Part shown: one piece after another, positions 1 to 10,076 of the stretch
Numbering within the stretch: the first letter of the stretch is position 1
Layout: every line of letters begins with the position of its first letter
Origin: Planctomycetaceae bacterium
GTDB taxonomy: Bacteria > Planctomycetota > Planctomycetia > Planctomycetales > Planctomycetaceae
DNA length: 64,000 nt
Reading direction: 5' to 3'
NCBI GenBank assembly: GCA_021732975.1
Contig: JAKFWC010000023.1
Coordinates: 1 to 64,000, forward strand
Position numbers and translations under genes: made by a program
The notes under the pieces: generated by a model
Databases searched by the model: none
What the model saw: the letters and a program-made list of their open reading frames with translations, nothing else
What the model was told of the DNA's origin: nothing

Positions 1-57
1 CAGGAAGGAACAGAACCCCAGGATGGCGGCGACGATTTTCAAGTGACCCCATCGTGA
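1..57 (+). CDS. 3' end of a CDS truncated by the window edge (…QEGTEPQDGGDDFQVTPS*)
   Basis: Frame 1 open from base 1 to TGA at 55-57; too short for identification. Confidence 0.35.
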   Translation, partial: QEGTEPQDGGDDFQVTPS

Positions 58-121
58 GCGAAGGACTTCAGTCCGTAGTTCACGATTTCCCCCGAACCTA
101 CCGGCTTCCAGCCGGTAGTCT

Positions 122-556
122 TTGAGTCTCGATCCTGAATGCGAAAACCGACCACCATTGCAACTACGCAAAGAGAGCAACAAAGACTTGATTAACAAAG
201 TCACTGATCTCTTCCACGAACTCGTGGATACACACAGTTTTCCGAACGGAAATGAACGATCTGCCGACATGGAAGAATTACGGACAACGTTCCATGAACT
301 GAGAAAGCACCGAAACGCATTATTGCACTCCTCATATATCGAATTGAACGCCGGGGGTGATCTACTTGGATATATCCGTTCTAACCCGAGAATCTCCGTT
401 GATCCCGAATCCGGCGAAATCATTCAAGACATGGAAGCGCTAACCGAAGATATCGTAAAGGCGAAGATGGTGGAGTCTGCTCACGCCGCATTCAGATTGA
501 GCCAGAACCATGTCCAACTGATTCACTGGAGTCCTTTCAGTCGCTATCCGAAGTGA
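122..556 (+). CDS. Hypothetical protein with HEPN-like RNxxxH motif (RNALLH)
   Basis: 144-aa ORF, TTG start; motif ELRKHRNALLHSSY. Confidence 0.5.
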   Translation: MSLDPECENRPPLQLRKESNKDLINKVTDLFHELVDTHSFPNGNERSADMEELRTTFHELRKHRNALLHSSYIELNAGGDLLGYIRSNPRISVDPESGEIIQDMEALTEDIVKAKMVESAHAAFRLSQNHVQLIHWSPFSRYPK

Positions 557-598
557 GCTTTTTCTTGTTCCTATGTTCCGAGCACGAACGCATCATGT

Positions 599-693
599 CG
601 ACGCTCTGCGTCACGTCACAGTTCGGTTACCATGACGAAGACGACGCGGAGCGTCGCGGCCCGGCATTCCCACGCGGAGCGTGGGAACGAGTA
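599..693. repeat. Dispersed palindromic repeat (GACGCTCTGCGTC…GACGCGGAGCGTC + TTCCCACGCGGAGCGTGGGAACGAG), partial copy
   Basis: Shares inner and right-arm sequence with 32871-32979. Confidence 0.8.
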
Positions 694-715
694 ACATTCA
701 ACAGGACACCGCAGT

Positions 716-2548
716 ATGACCGCAGGACGTTTTCCGCTCACCTGGGATCTCGAATCGCTCTTCCCCGCGCCGACCACCCCGGCATTTCGCACGGCGCTGG
801 ATGGTTTCACAGCGAAGCTGAAAGCCCTTGCTGAGAACGCCGAAAAAATGCCGGCGTTTCAGGTGGCTTCCATTCCAACGTGGGAAACGTTTCTGCAGCA
901 GTACGAAACCCTCGATGCCCAGTACACCGACTTCTCCGCATTCATGGGGTGCCAGTCCGCGGGGGACGCCGAGAACAAGCTGTATCAACAGTTAGAAGCC
1001 GAACTGTCGGCGCTCAATCCGGACCGCGAACGGTTGGCGACAACCGTGGAGTTCGCGTTGAAGGATTTGTCGGACGCCGATTTCCAGCAGACCGTGAAAG
1101 CCTCGCCGTATCTCACGAAGATCGAATATTTCCTGCGATTGAAGCGCCGCCAAGCCAAGTTCCGTTTGCCGCGTGACCAGGAACTTCTCGCGGCGGATCT
1201 GGCCGTGGATGGACTTCACGCGTGGGGGCGAATGTACGATCGGTTATGCGGAGCACTGCGGGTAACCATCGTCGAAAAGGGCAAGCCGGTTCAGAAATCG
1301 CCGGGGCAGGTGCTGTTTGATTCGCCGCAACGGACGATCCGGGAGAACAACTTCTTTGCCGTGGATACTGCATGGGCGACGATTGAAGATTCGTGTGCCG
1401 ATGCGATCAATCACATTGCTGGAACACGGCTCACCAATTATCGTCGGCTCGGATTGAAGGATCATCTCGAAGCGCCGCTGATGTACAACCGCATGAGTCG
1501 CGCGACGCTCGATTCCATGTGGAACACGATCACTGCCTTCAAGCCCGTGCTGAAGGACTATCTCGACTGCAAAGCCCGCTGGCTGGGCCTCGAAAAACTC
1601 AACTGGTACGACCTCGCCGCACCGGTGCCCGCGATTCCGGGCACCGTTGTTGATGACGATATCTCCTACGATCAGGCTTGCGACTGGATCATCGAAGCGT
1701 TCCAGCAGTTCAGCCCGGAACTTGGCGATTTTGCGAAGATGTCGCTGACCGAAAAATGGGTAGAAGCCGAGAACCGCAGCGGTAAACGGCAGGGGGGCTT
1801 CTGCACCAGTCTGCCATCGCCGAAGGTTTCCCGCATCTTCATGACGTACACGAACTCCGCGGACAGCATGTCGACGCTGGCTCACGAACTCGGTCACGCG
1901 TACCACTCGTGGGTGCTGCGCGATGAGCCGGTGTTCCTCGCCGATTATCCGATGAACCTCGCGGAAACGGCATCGACATTCGCGGAAGCCGTGCTCAACG
2001 AACAGCGTCTGCAACGCGCCAAGACGGACTACGAAAAGCTGTCGTTACTGGAAGGCCTACTCGGCGATGCGGTGGCGTTCCTAATGAACATCCACGCGCG
2101 GTTCATTTTTGAAAATGCCTTCCATGTCGAACGGGCGAAAGAAGAACTCACCGCGAAACGACTCAGCGAATTGATGGAAGTGGCACAGAAGGAAGCGTAC
2201 GTCGGGGCGCTCGCCGATGGGGGTTGGAACCCTCGCTTCTGGGCATCAAAACTGCACTTCTACATCACCGGGCTGCCGTTCTACAACTTTCCCTACACGT
2301 TCGGCTATCTGCTGTCCCTCGGCGTATATGCCGTGGGACGCGAGACCGGCCCATCGTTCCCGGATCAATACCGCAAGCTGCTGATGGCGACTGGTTGCCA
2401 GGATGCCGAAGACGCCGTGCAATCGACGCTCGGCTTCGATCTCCGCGGCCCGGAATTCTGGACGAAAAGCCTCAGCATCATCGCCAACCGCGTGCAACAG
2501 TTCCGCCAGTTGACGGATAACGTGCTCGGCAAAACGCGGACGTTATAA
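716..2548 (+). CDS. M3 family oligoendopeptidase (PepF-like)
   Basis: HELGHAYHSW zinc-binding HExxH motif; FYNFPYTFGYLLSLG C-terminal signature. Confidence 0.9.
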   Translation: MTAGRFPLTWDLESLFPAPTTPAFRTALDGFTAKLKALAENAEKMPAFQVASIPTWETFLQQYETLDAQYTDFSAFMGCQSAGDAENKLYQQLEAELSALNPDRERLATTVEFALKDLSDADFQQTVKASPYLTKIEYFLRLKRRQAKFRLPRDQELLAADLAVDGLHAWGRMYDRLCGALRVTIVEKGKPVQKSPGQVLFDSPQRTIRENNFFAVDTAWATIEDSCADAINHIAGTRLTNYRRLGLKDHLEAPLMYNRMSRATLDSMWNTITAFKPVLKDYLDCKARWLGLEKLNWYDLAAPVPAIPGTVVDDDISYDQACDWIIEAFQQFSPELGDFAKMSLTEKWVEAENRSGKRQGGFCTSLPSPKVSRIFMTYTNSADSMSTLAHELGHAYHSWVLRDEPVFLADYPMNLAETASTFAEAVLNEQRLQRAKTDYEKLSLLEGLLGDAVAFLMNIHARFIFENAFHVERAKEELTAKRLSELMEVAQKEAYVGALADGGWNPRFWASKLHFYITGLPFYNFPYTFGYLLSLGVYAVGRETGPSFPDQYRKLLMATGCQDAEDAVQSTLGFDLRGPEFWTKSLSIIANRVQQFRQLTDNVLGKTRTL

Positions 2549-2555
2549 CTCCACT

Positions 2556-2590
2556 TATCCCCCGGTTGAAGACAACTGGGGGATTAATGA
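2556..2590. repeat. REP-like hairpin, TTGTCNNCAA-core family (reverse orientation)
   Basis: CCCCCGGTTGAAGACAACTGGGGG stem-loop directly after the stop codon of the 716-2548 gene. Confidence 0.7.
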
Positions 2591-2750
2591 TTGTCCGACC
2601 GGCAGGGTTTGCCGATTTGGGCTTGAGCCGAAACCGGTTTCCCGCTACATCACGCGGCTCAATCCCCTTTTTATTGATGTCCATCGGCGAAATCGGCCGC
2701 AGAAACTCCGTCTGCGTCCCCGATTTTGTCCCGTGGCGGAGGCCGGTTCA

Positions 2751-4259
2751 ATGCGAACCCACTCACGTTCCCGGCACTGGTCCGGCAGGTGGCATACCGT
2801 CCGATGCTGTGCGATCGGCATGACGATGGTCATGTTGATCGCCGCGACCGGTTGGAGCCAGGACCGCAAATTCCCGTACGAAGCCGTGGTCGATCTCGAT
2901 GCCGAATACGTCCGTTGTGGTCCAGGGCCGAAGTATTACCCGACTGATAAACTGACTCGCGGGCAAACCGTCACGGTGATTCGCCACGATCCAGGTGGTT
3001 GGGCGATGATCGCGCCGCCTCCCGAGAGTTTTAGTTGGATCAACGCCGAGTACGTACAACGTCTCGATGGCAATCGAGGCACCATCACCGCGAACAACAT
3101 CATCGTCCATGTCGGCAGCAAACTTGGGGACGAGCGCAGTGTCTATCAGCGGACATTGTCCAAGAACGATGCCGTCGAGATTCTGAATGAAGCGAAAGTG
3201 GCGACCGAGCGCGGTCCGGTGGCGATGTACCGCATCAAGCCGCCGCCGCGGGAATACCGGTGGATTGCCACGAAGGCGCTCGTGCCTGCGTCCGCATTCA
3301 AAGGCGGACCGGCGGGGGGGCCACTGAAGCCTCCCGCGGCACCGCTGCCGAATATCACCGGGCCGATCGCGCTCGAAACGGAATTGCCGACAGCGCCTGA
3401 GGATGACCCGTTCGCACCGACGGTGCCGGTGTCATCCGGTCCGAAACCCGCCCCGCCCATCGTGGCAGCCCCCGTTCCAAATGGGCCGTCTCTGGGAACC
3501 ACGCCGTCGGCCAATGATCCCTCGGTTCCGGCGTCGGCTAGCACGGATCCCCATCGTGCCAGGTTCTATGAAATTGATCAGCAGATGCGCGACATGCTGA
3601 AGCGCGACCCGCTCGAATGGAATCTCCCGGCGGTGGAACAATTGTTTGTGGAACTCGACAAGCAAGCAATCCCACCAAATCTTCACTCGCAGGTTCAATC
3701 GCGGTTACGGCAACTGCAGAAATACAACAAGATGCAACGCGACTTCCACGAGCTGCATCAACTGACATCGGAAACAAAAAAACGCGATGCCCAGTTGCTA
3801 TCGCTGCAACGGCAGACAGAAGAACAACTGAGGTTGCTGGAAAACGGGCAAACAGTACCATCAACACCGGTTTCGCAGCCGGTTCCCGCTCCAACACCAA
3901 CACCAACACCAACACCGCGGCCGGCGCCCGTTGTCCCGAAACCGTCACAGCCAACGAATAACTCTCCGCAGGCAGCTCCTGTTTCGCCCACTCCATCTCG
4001 TCCCGCGAATCCAGCAGCGCAGCCCAAGTTTGATGGTGCCGGAATTGTTCAGAAGCGGTCTGAGGACGGCAAACCGCCGTTCGCGATTGTTGCCCCCGAT
4101 GGCCGTTTGTTGGCGTATTTGCAAGCTCCCCCCGAGTTGGACTTGGCACCGTACGTCAATTTCCAGATGGGCGTAACCGGCACGCGTGCATTCGATCCCA
4201 CAGTGGACGCTGATGTGATCCAAGTCCGCGGACTGCAGCCGGTGCAACTTCGCCAGTAG
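2751..4259 (+). CDS. Exported protein with bacterial SH3-like domains and Pro/Thr-rich linker
   Basis: Signal-like N-terminus; AEYVRCGPGPKYYPTDKLTRGQTVTVIRHDPGGWAMIAPP resembles an SH3b domain; PTPTPTP linker. Confidence 0.65.
   Translation: MRTHSRSRHWSGRWHTVRCCAIGMTMVMLIAATGWSQDRKFPYEAVVDLDAEYVRCGPGPKYYPTDKLTRGQTVTVIRHDPGGWAMIAPPPESFSWINAEYVQRLDGNRGTITANNIIVHVGSKLGDERSVYQRTLSKNDAVEILNEAKVATERGPVAMYRIKPPPREYRWIATKALVPASAFKGGPAGGPLKPPAAPLPNITGPIALETELPTAPEDDPFAPTVPVSSGPKPAPPIVAAPVPNGPSLGTTPSANDPSVPASASTDPHRARFYEIDQQMRDMLKRDPLEWNLPAVEQLFVELDKQAIPPNLHSQVQSRLRQLQKYNKMQRDFHELHQLTSETKKRDAQLLSLQRQTEEQLRLLENGQTVPSTPVSQPVPAPTPTPTPTPRPAPVVPKPSQPTNNSPQAAPVSPTPSRPANPAAQPKFDGAGIVQKRSEDGKPPFAIVAPDGRLLAYLQAPPELDLAPYVNFQMGVTGTRAFDPTVDADVIQVRGLQPVQLRQ
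3893..3919. repeat. Short tandem repeat (CCAACA)n encoding Pro-Thr
   Basis: ccaacaccaacaccaacaccaacacc. Confidence 0.85.
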
Positions 4260-4422
4260 ACGTTTGTCTTCTGGCCGGAAGGCGCCGTCACGGTTTTCCT
4301 GAACCGTACGGCTGGCAGCAGATTGGGCGAATCACCGCAGAACGGGGATTGTTCCCTAGCCAGAATTTCTCCACCATCGCCAGAATCCTCTCTTTGGAAA
4401 CCCTCCCCGGCAGGGAAAGGGT

Positions 4423-4452
4423 TTGAACAGGACCATGGATTCGGGGTATACT
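4423..4452 (+). promoter_or_regulatory. Candidate sigma-70-type promoter TTGAAC-N18-TATACT
   Basis: -35 at 4423-4428, -10 at 4447-4452, 80 bp upstream of ATG 4532. Confidence 0.5.
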
Positions 4453-4531
4453 GACGGGTTCTCATCGATCCATCGATGTTGATGCCTTGTTACTTTCCCG
4501 CAAGCATATTTCACGGCGGACCACTCCTCGC

Positions 4532-6019
4532 ATGCCGTACTATCTACTGACCGGTGCTACGGGTCTCCTCGGAAATTATCTCCTGCGGGACTTGCTGCGT
4601 GCTCACGTTCCCGTGGCGGTGCTTGTACGGCCATCGCGCCGACAGACCGCACGACAGCGGATTGAACTGCTGCTGGCCAAGTGGGACGCTGAGCAAGAGA
4701 CACCACTGCCGCGACCAGTCGTGCTGGAAGGCGACATTACCCAGGACGATCTGGGGCTCGACGCCAACGACCTGCGCTGGGCCGCCGAGTATTGCGGTGC
4801 GGTCATCCACAACGCGGCGAGCCTCACCTTCCATGCAACCAGTGAGGAAGGCGAGCCGTATCGCTCGAACCTGATCGGCACGCGCAACGTGCTCGATTTC
4901 GCCCGTGCGGCCGGGATCCGCGAGTTCCACCACGTCTCGACGGCGTACGTCGCGGGCCTGCGCGATGGTCGCTGTCTTGAAACAGAACTCGATGTCGGTC
5001 AGACCTTCGGCAATGACTACGAGAAGACCAAAGTCGCCGCGGAGCAACTGGTCCGCAGTGCCGACTTCATTGAATCGCTGACGGTCTACCGTCCGTCGAT
5101 CATCATCGGTGACTCGCAGACCGGGTTCACCACGACGTATCACGGATTCTATGCGGCCTTGCAACTCGCGCATACGCTCTCGCAAGCCCTGCATCGCGAC
5201 GACGATACGGGCCTGATCGCCGGCCAATCGGTGCGGTTGTCCCTCGACGGCAACGAGACAAAACATCTCGTCCCGGTCGACTGGGTGTCTGCGGCGATGG
5301 CGCACATCATCACCCGCCCGCAGTGGCACGGACAGACGTACCACCTCACCCCGAAGCATCCGGTCACCACCCGGCTCATTCGCGATGTGCTCGAACAATC
5401 TATTGGCTTTTACGGGGCCAAACTCTGCGGCCGCGACTTCAAGCCGGCGTACGTGACCGAAGTCGAAGGGCTCTTCAACGAGCATATCCGCGTTTACGAT
5501 TCCTATTGGCGGATGGACCCCGAGTTCGATCGCACAAACATCGAACAGGCGACCGCCCACCTGCCGTGCCCCGAGGTCGACCTCACTTTGCTGATGCGGT
5601 TATCGAAGGTCGCGATTGCCGAAGGCTTCCCGACTCCCAGCAAGAAGCCGCTGGAACTCGATTTCGATGCGGCCCAACCGCTGCAACCGTGGTTGGAAAT
5701 GGGCTCGCGGATTGCCGTGCAGCATCCGCGCGAACGCATGCTGGCGCTGGATGTCCGTGGTGCCGGGGGCGGGCAATGGCAACTGGTGGTCCGACGCGGT
5801 CAGATCATCGCGGCCGAGACCGGCATTCATACCGACCACGCAGCGGTGTGCCAGACCGATGCGTTGACGTTTGCCGATGTCGTTCACGGTCGCACAACGT
5901 GGACCGCCGCGTTTGAAACCGGAGCCGCGCAGATCATCGGTAACGGGGCGACCACTTGTGAGTACGCCGAGATGCTCGGTCAACTCATCGACGCACCCGT
6001 GGCTGCGGAAGTGCAGTGA
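4532..6019 (+). CDS. SDR family / thioester-reductase-like NAD-dependent epimerase/dehydratase
   Basis: MPYYLLTGATGLLGNYLLRDLL Rossmann motif (GATGLLG); HVSTAYVAG…ETELDVGQTFGNDYEKTK. Confidence 0.85.
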   Translation: MPYYLLTGATGLLGNYLLRDLLRAHVPVAVLVRPSRRQTARQRIELLLAKWDAEQETPLPRPVVLEGDITQDDLGLDANDLRWAAEYCGAVIHNAASLTFHATSEEGEPYRSNLIGTRNVLDFARAAGIREFHHVSTAYVAGLRDGRCLETELDVGQTFGNDYEKTKVAAEQLVRSADFIESLTVYRPSIIIGDSQTGFTTTYHGFYAALQLAHTLSQALHRDDDTGLIAGQSVRLSLDGNETKHLVPVDWVSAAMAHIITRPQWHGQTYHLTPKHPVTTRLIRDVLEQSIGFYGAKLCGRDFKPAYVTEVEGLFNEHIRVYDSYWRMDPEFDRTNIEQATAHLPCPEVDLTLLMRLSKVAIAEGFPTPSKKPLELDFDAAQPLQPWLEMGSRIAVQHPRERMLALDVRGAGGGQWQLVVRRGQIIAAETGIHTDHAAVCQTDALTFADVVHGRTTWTAAFETGAAQIIGNGATTCEYAEMLGQLIDAPVAAEVQ

Positions 6020-6098
6020 TCGACTCTCCGTCGCAGTCCGAGGCGCAAGCCCCGGAGTTCTGCAAGGTGCTGCATCTCGCAGATGGAATCTGATTCTT

Positions 6099-6126
6099 GT
6101 GTGTCACGGGCTCTGCCAGTGGCACA
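6099..6126. repeat. Half-element of TGTGCCAC…GTGGCACA palindrome family
   Basis: TGTGTCACGGGCTCTGCCAGTGGCACA; compare 56848-56934. Confidence 0.6.
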
Positions 6127-6171
6127 TCGATTCTCGTTCTTCAGAAACTCCCGCCACGCTGAATCACGACA

Positions 6172-8385
6172 CTACCGACCGGTGCCGAGGCGTTGCAACC
6201 GTTGGCCCGCGAGGCCAGCATTCGGTTGGAATGTCCCAATGACCGGGGCAAGTGCGGCCTGAATTGCGGGGTTTTCATCCGCTTCGTAAGCGGCATTGAC
6301 CAGGCCGATTTCGTCCTTGCTCAGCAGCAATCCGAATCGCTGGATGTGCGCCGCGAGCTGGTCGATCGCATGAGTGCGGGTTTCGAGCGGTAACCGCGAA
6401 TTCAGCGCGAACTCGGCCAGGCGGCTTTGCACGCGATGATTCGGGATCGTTCCGAGCGCCACGATCAGATTCGGGGCGAGTGTTTCATCATCGATGAGCG
6501 GCAGCATTTCGTCTTCCGCGCCAGCGATGTCGAACAGCCGGGCATTTTTGCTGGTGGCGATCGTCGCCAGCCAGTAGGTCGCGATGATCCGTTGTTCCCG
6601 GCGCTGTTCGGCGGTCAGCGGGGGAGCTTGCAAGCTTGCTAGAAACGGTCGGGCCTGGCTCCAGAAATCGTCTGCAGATGCGGCTTCACCGACATACGTC
6701 GTCAGTCCGCTCCGTTTGACGAGGCGGGCCATTTTTAGGCGGGCGTCTTCGGGACCGTAGAGAATGACGGGAATGGACGCCGTTCGGGCATCGGCACGCA
6801 GGTTGGCCATCGTTTGTGTCACGGCCCAGTCTACGGCATTGATGTGAACAACAATCAGATCGATCCCGGCGAGTTCCGCGGCTTTGGAAAATCCTTGCTT
6901 GCCAGTGGCGACGGCGAGACCTTCATAACCTTGTTCGTTGAGAAAGCCGCCGACGATGGTGCCCCGTTCGCGGTCGGCGTCAATCACAATCCCCCGGGCC
7001 TGGCCGGGATCAGTGAGTGCCCGACGGAGAATTTCGACCACGCGCCGTGATCCCGGGAATGCGTCGATGGGTTCGGCTCGCAGCACCGTCATCGCGGCTT
7101 CAAATTGAATGCGGGCATCGGGATAGTTCAGCGCGGCGAGCACCGGGGAATGGCCTCGCGCCAACTCCCGAGACGGCGATTGTTTGATCGCCGTCAGCAG
7201 CGCCCAAGCGGCGTCAGTTCGTCCCCACGCCAATGCTTCTCGCAACGTGTCGTTGAGCAACGGCAGACCGGTCGTCAATGCGCCTTGCAGCACGGAACCC
7301 GCGGTCATCGGCAGTGGTTTGTCCCAACCATTCCGTTGGACTTCCAGGGCCAGCGTGCTGCTCAACATCAACCGCTGCAGGTCCGCACGTTCTGGAGCCA
7401 GTGCTAAGGCTTCCCGTGCCATGCGTTGAGCGGTCTCAAGACTCGCCGGAACGATGCCTTCCGTCTTGGCGACAAGCACATCGTTCTGGAGATCCCATCG
7501 CCACGTGGTGCGCGTTTTGTCGGCTTCATTCTCGGCGGGCAACACTTCTCGGCGGGTGAATAACGCTTCGGCACGGCTGCGCAGGTCTTCAACCGCCATC
7601 AAAGACTGGACCGCTTCGGTGTTTTTGGCGTCGCCCGTTTTCAACACAGCAATGGCTCGGCGGGCCTGCAACTGCGTCCCGGCGGGAATCCCCTCGGCAA
7701 ACGCCAGCGACCAGAGAAATGGGATCGCTTCCTGGGCTTCGAGGGCCTGCAAGCCGTCAATCGCCGCGGTGCGAATGGCTTCGTTCGGTGCTTCCAACGC
7801 CCCGATCAAGGCGGGGACAACCTGGCGACCCATCCGAATGAGGGCCATTCCGATGGCTTCCCGTTGCTCGGAGATCTGCGACATTCCCAGGATACGGAGC
7901 ATCTGCGGGACCGCGCGGGGACCGGCGTTCCGAAGTTCCCGTACGGCAATTTCGCGCTCGGTCGGATTTCCTTGAAGCCGGTTGATCATGCCCTCGACGA
8001 AGGCGGGATCGTCCACCTGTCCTTGTGCCACTTTGTTGACGCGGTCCATCACCGCTTTGCCGGCGGGCTGCAGTTCGGGAATGCGCGACAGGCGGACGAA
8101 TGCGCCGGTTCCATGCTGGTCTCGCAACTTGAGCAGAAGCTCGTCGGATAGGTCACCCTGCTCGAACTGTTCCAGGTACTTTTGGGCGAGATCGAACCGA
8201 CCGAGTTCGACCAGCAACATGATCGAAGAGAACAACTCTTCGGGAGTCGTCGGTTCGGTCAGCAAGGGGGACGGCTGCGGAGCCGGGGGCAGTGGTGCCG
8301 GTGCGGCAACCTCTTGAGCGTGCGTCATGCGCACGGACCCGGCTGTAATCACAACGAGCAACAACCAACACAGCGGACGAGCCAT
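6172..8385 (-). CDS. Exported HEAT-repeat protein with embedded CheY-like (pseudo)receiver domain
   Basis: Signal peptide MARPLCWLLLVVITAGSVRMTHAQ; HEAT-like repeats (AVPQMLRILGMSQISEQREAIGMALIRMGRQVVPALIGAL); GIVIDADRERGTIVGGFLNEQGYEGLAVATGKQGF…IDLIVVHINAVDW. Confidence 0.7.
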   Translation of the reverse strand: MARPLCWLLLVVITAGSVRMTHAQEVAAPAPLPPAPQPSPLLTEPTTPEELFSSIMLLVELGRFDLAQKYLEQFEQGDLSDELLLKLRDQHGTGAFVRLSRIPELQPAGKAVMDRVNKVAQGQVDDPAFVEGMINRLQGNPTEREIAVRELRNAGPRAVPQMLRILGMSQISEQREAIGMALIRMGRQVVPALIGALEAPNEAIRTAAIDGLQALEAQEAIPFLWSLAFAEGIPAGTQLQARRAIAVLKTGDAKNTEAVQSLMAVEDLRSRAEALFTRREVLPAENEADKTRTTWRWDLQNDVLVAKTEGIVPASLETAQRMAREALALAPERADLQRLMLSSTLALEVQRNGWDKPLPMTAGSVLQGALTTGLPLLNDTLREALAWGRTDAAWALLTAIKQSPSRELARGHSPVLAALNYPDARIQFEAAMTVLRAEPIDAFPGSRRVVEILRRALTDPGQARGIVIDADRERGTIVGGFLNEQGYEGLAVATGKQGFSKAAELAGIDLIVVHINAVDWAVTQTMANLRADARTASIPVILYGPEDARLKMARLVKRSGLTTYVGEAASADDFWSQARPFLASLQAPPLTAEQRREQRIIATYWLATIATSKNARLFDIAGAEDEMLPLIDDETLAPNLIVALGTIPNHRVQSRLAEFALNSRLPLETRTHAIDQLAAHIQRFGLLLSKDEIGLVNAAYEADENPAIQAALAPVIGTFQPNAGLAGQRLQRLGTGR

Positions 8386-8680
8386 ACCGCAAAACTCCCT
8401 TGCGGGAAGCAACGACAACGACACGAAAGAGTCGTTGCCGTCCCACCAAACGACTTCAACCGACGCAGCCTCTTCATCCTAAAGACGGCGACCGGCTGGA
8501 AACAACGGTTTTCTCGTTCCTGCCAGCGCGGAAAGGAAGGAAGGTGCCCGGAATCGTTATTCGACCGGTTGCAGGGGGTCAGCACACCGCACGCACGCAT
8601 CCCCGTCGTTATGGGCGCAACCAACTTGCGTCAGGTATCGTGCGTAACGACTGGCGCGATTCTATTGACGATAACGATCG

Positions 8681-9958
8681 TCACTCTTCCAGCAATTCCT
8701 GCGCGATGAGGTCGGCATACGTTTCGCGCCGGCGGATCACGGTGACTTTGCCGCCATCGACGAGCACTTCCGTCGCCCGCGGCCGGGAGTTGTAATTACT
8801 GCTCATTGCCGTGCCGTACGCCCCGGCAGAGAAAATGGCCAGCAGATCGCCGCGTTGCATCGGCGGTAGATACCGGTCTTTGGCGAAGTAGTCGCTGGAC
8901 TCGCAGATCGGGCCGACAACATCCGTCTTTTCGCAACCGGCAATCTCACTCTCGACAAGGTCCGGCATCGCCACGGTCGACTTCACCGGCCAGAGTCGAT
9001 GGAACGAATCGTACATTGCCGGGCGGATGAGGTCGTTCATCGCGCCGTCTTGAATCACGAACAGCTTTCCGCCTTCACGTTTCGTGAAGACCACTTGTGT
9101 GCACAGAATCGCCGAGTTGCCGACGATAAAGCGGCCGGGTTCGAGCGCCAATCGGCATCCGGCCGCCTTCACCGCGGGAACGATCACGTTGGCATATGCT
9201 GAGGCCGGCAAACCTTCATTGCCGCGGTAGCTGATACCAAAGCCGCCGCCGAGGTTGAGCCATTGAATGTCGTGACCCGCGGCCCGCAAACCTTTGACGA
9301 CCTCCACCGCCTTGGCCCCTGCTTCGGCATACGGGTCCGTCGTTAAGATCGGCGAACCGAGATGGATGTGGATGCCGAGCAGTTTCAACCGGGAATCTCG
9401 CAACACTTTTGCGGCGAGTTCTTGGAACCGCTCGATGTCCATGCCGAACTTGTTGCCCTTTTTACCGGTCGTTGTCTTGGCGTGGGTCTTGGCATCGACA
9501 TCCGGGTTGAGCCGCAGCGCGATGGGAGCGACGACATCCATGTCTCCCGCGATCGCGGCGATGGCGTCGAGTTCGGCTTCGCTTTCGACATCGAACATCA
9601 GAATCTGTGATTCGAGCGCGAACCGGATTTCTTCATCCGTCTTGCCGACACCTGCAAAGACGACCTTGGTGGTATCCGCCCCGGCGGCTTTGACTCGGTA
9701 GAGTTCACCGCCGGAGACAACATCGAAGCTCGATCCGGCTTCGGACATCGCCTTCAGGATCGAAAGATTCGAGTTGGCTTTCACCGAGTAACAGATGACC
9801 GGTTCGGCCGCCGCGAAGGCCTCTTGAATCTGTCGCAATTGCCCCAGCAGATACGCCTTGGAGTAAATCCACAACGGCGTCCCGAATTCCTCCGCCAGCC
9901 GGCTGACCGAAACGTCTTCGCAGTAGAGTTCATCGGAGCGATAGTGAAATGACGACAT
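8681..9958 (-). CDS. lysA: Diaminopimelate decarboxylase
   Basis: [21 protein letters not shown]…[43 protein letters not shown]. Confidence 0.93.
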   Translation of the reverse strand: MSSFHYRSDELYCEDVSVSRLAEEFGTPLWIYSKAYLLGQLRQIQEAFAAAEPVICYSVKANSNLSILKAMSEAGSSFDVVSGGELYRVKAAGADTTKVVFAGVGKTDEEIRFALESQILMFDVESEAELDAIAAIAGDMDVVAPIALRLNPDVDAKTHAKTTTGKKGNKFGMDIERFQELAAKVLRDSRLKLLGIHIHLGSPILTTDPYAEAGAKAVEVVKGLRAAGHDIQWLNLGGGFGISYRGNEGLPASAYANVIVPAVKAAGCRLALEPGRFIVGNSAILCTQVVFTKREGGKLFVIQDGAMNDLIRPAMYDSFHRLWPVKSTVAMPDLVESEIAGCEKTDVVGPICESSDYFAKDRYLPPMQRGDLLAIFSAGAYGTAMSSNYNSRPRATEVLVDGGKVTVIRRRETYADLIAQELLEE

Positions 9959-10076
9959 TCCCACCCAATTCTATGACCGATTGTCGACCAAGATGACACA
10001 ACGCCGAGACGCTCAAACTACAGCACGGGTTCGTTGAATTCCAGAATGCCGATGGCCGAATCTCGAGGATTCGCAG

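Noticed and set aside
3893-3919. CCAACA tandem repeat as a phase-variation tract
   Set aside because: A 6-bp unit keeps the frame and encodes a Pro-Thr linker; length change would not switch expression.
4544-5560. 338-aa minus-strand ORF antisense to the SDR gene
   Set aside because: Sense gene has an intact Rossmann motif; antisense shows no recognisable family.
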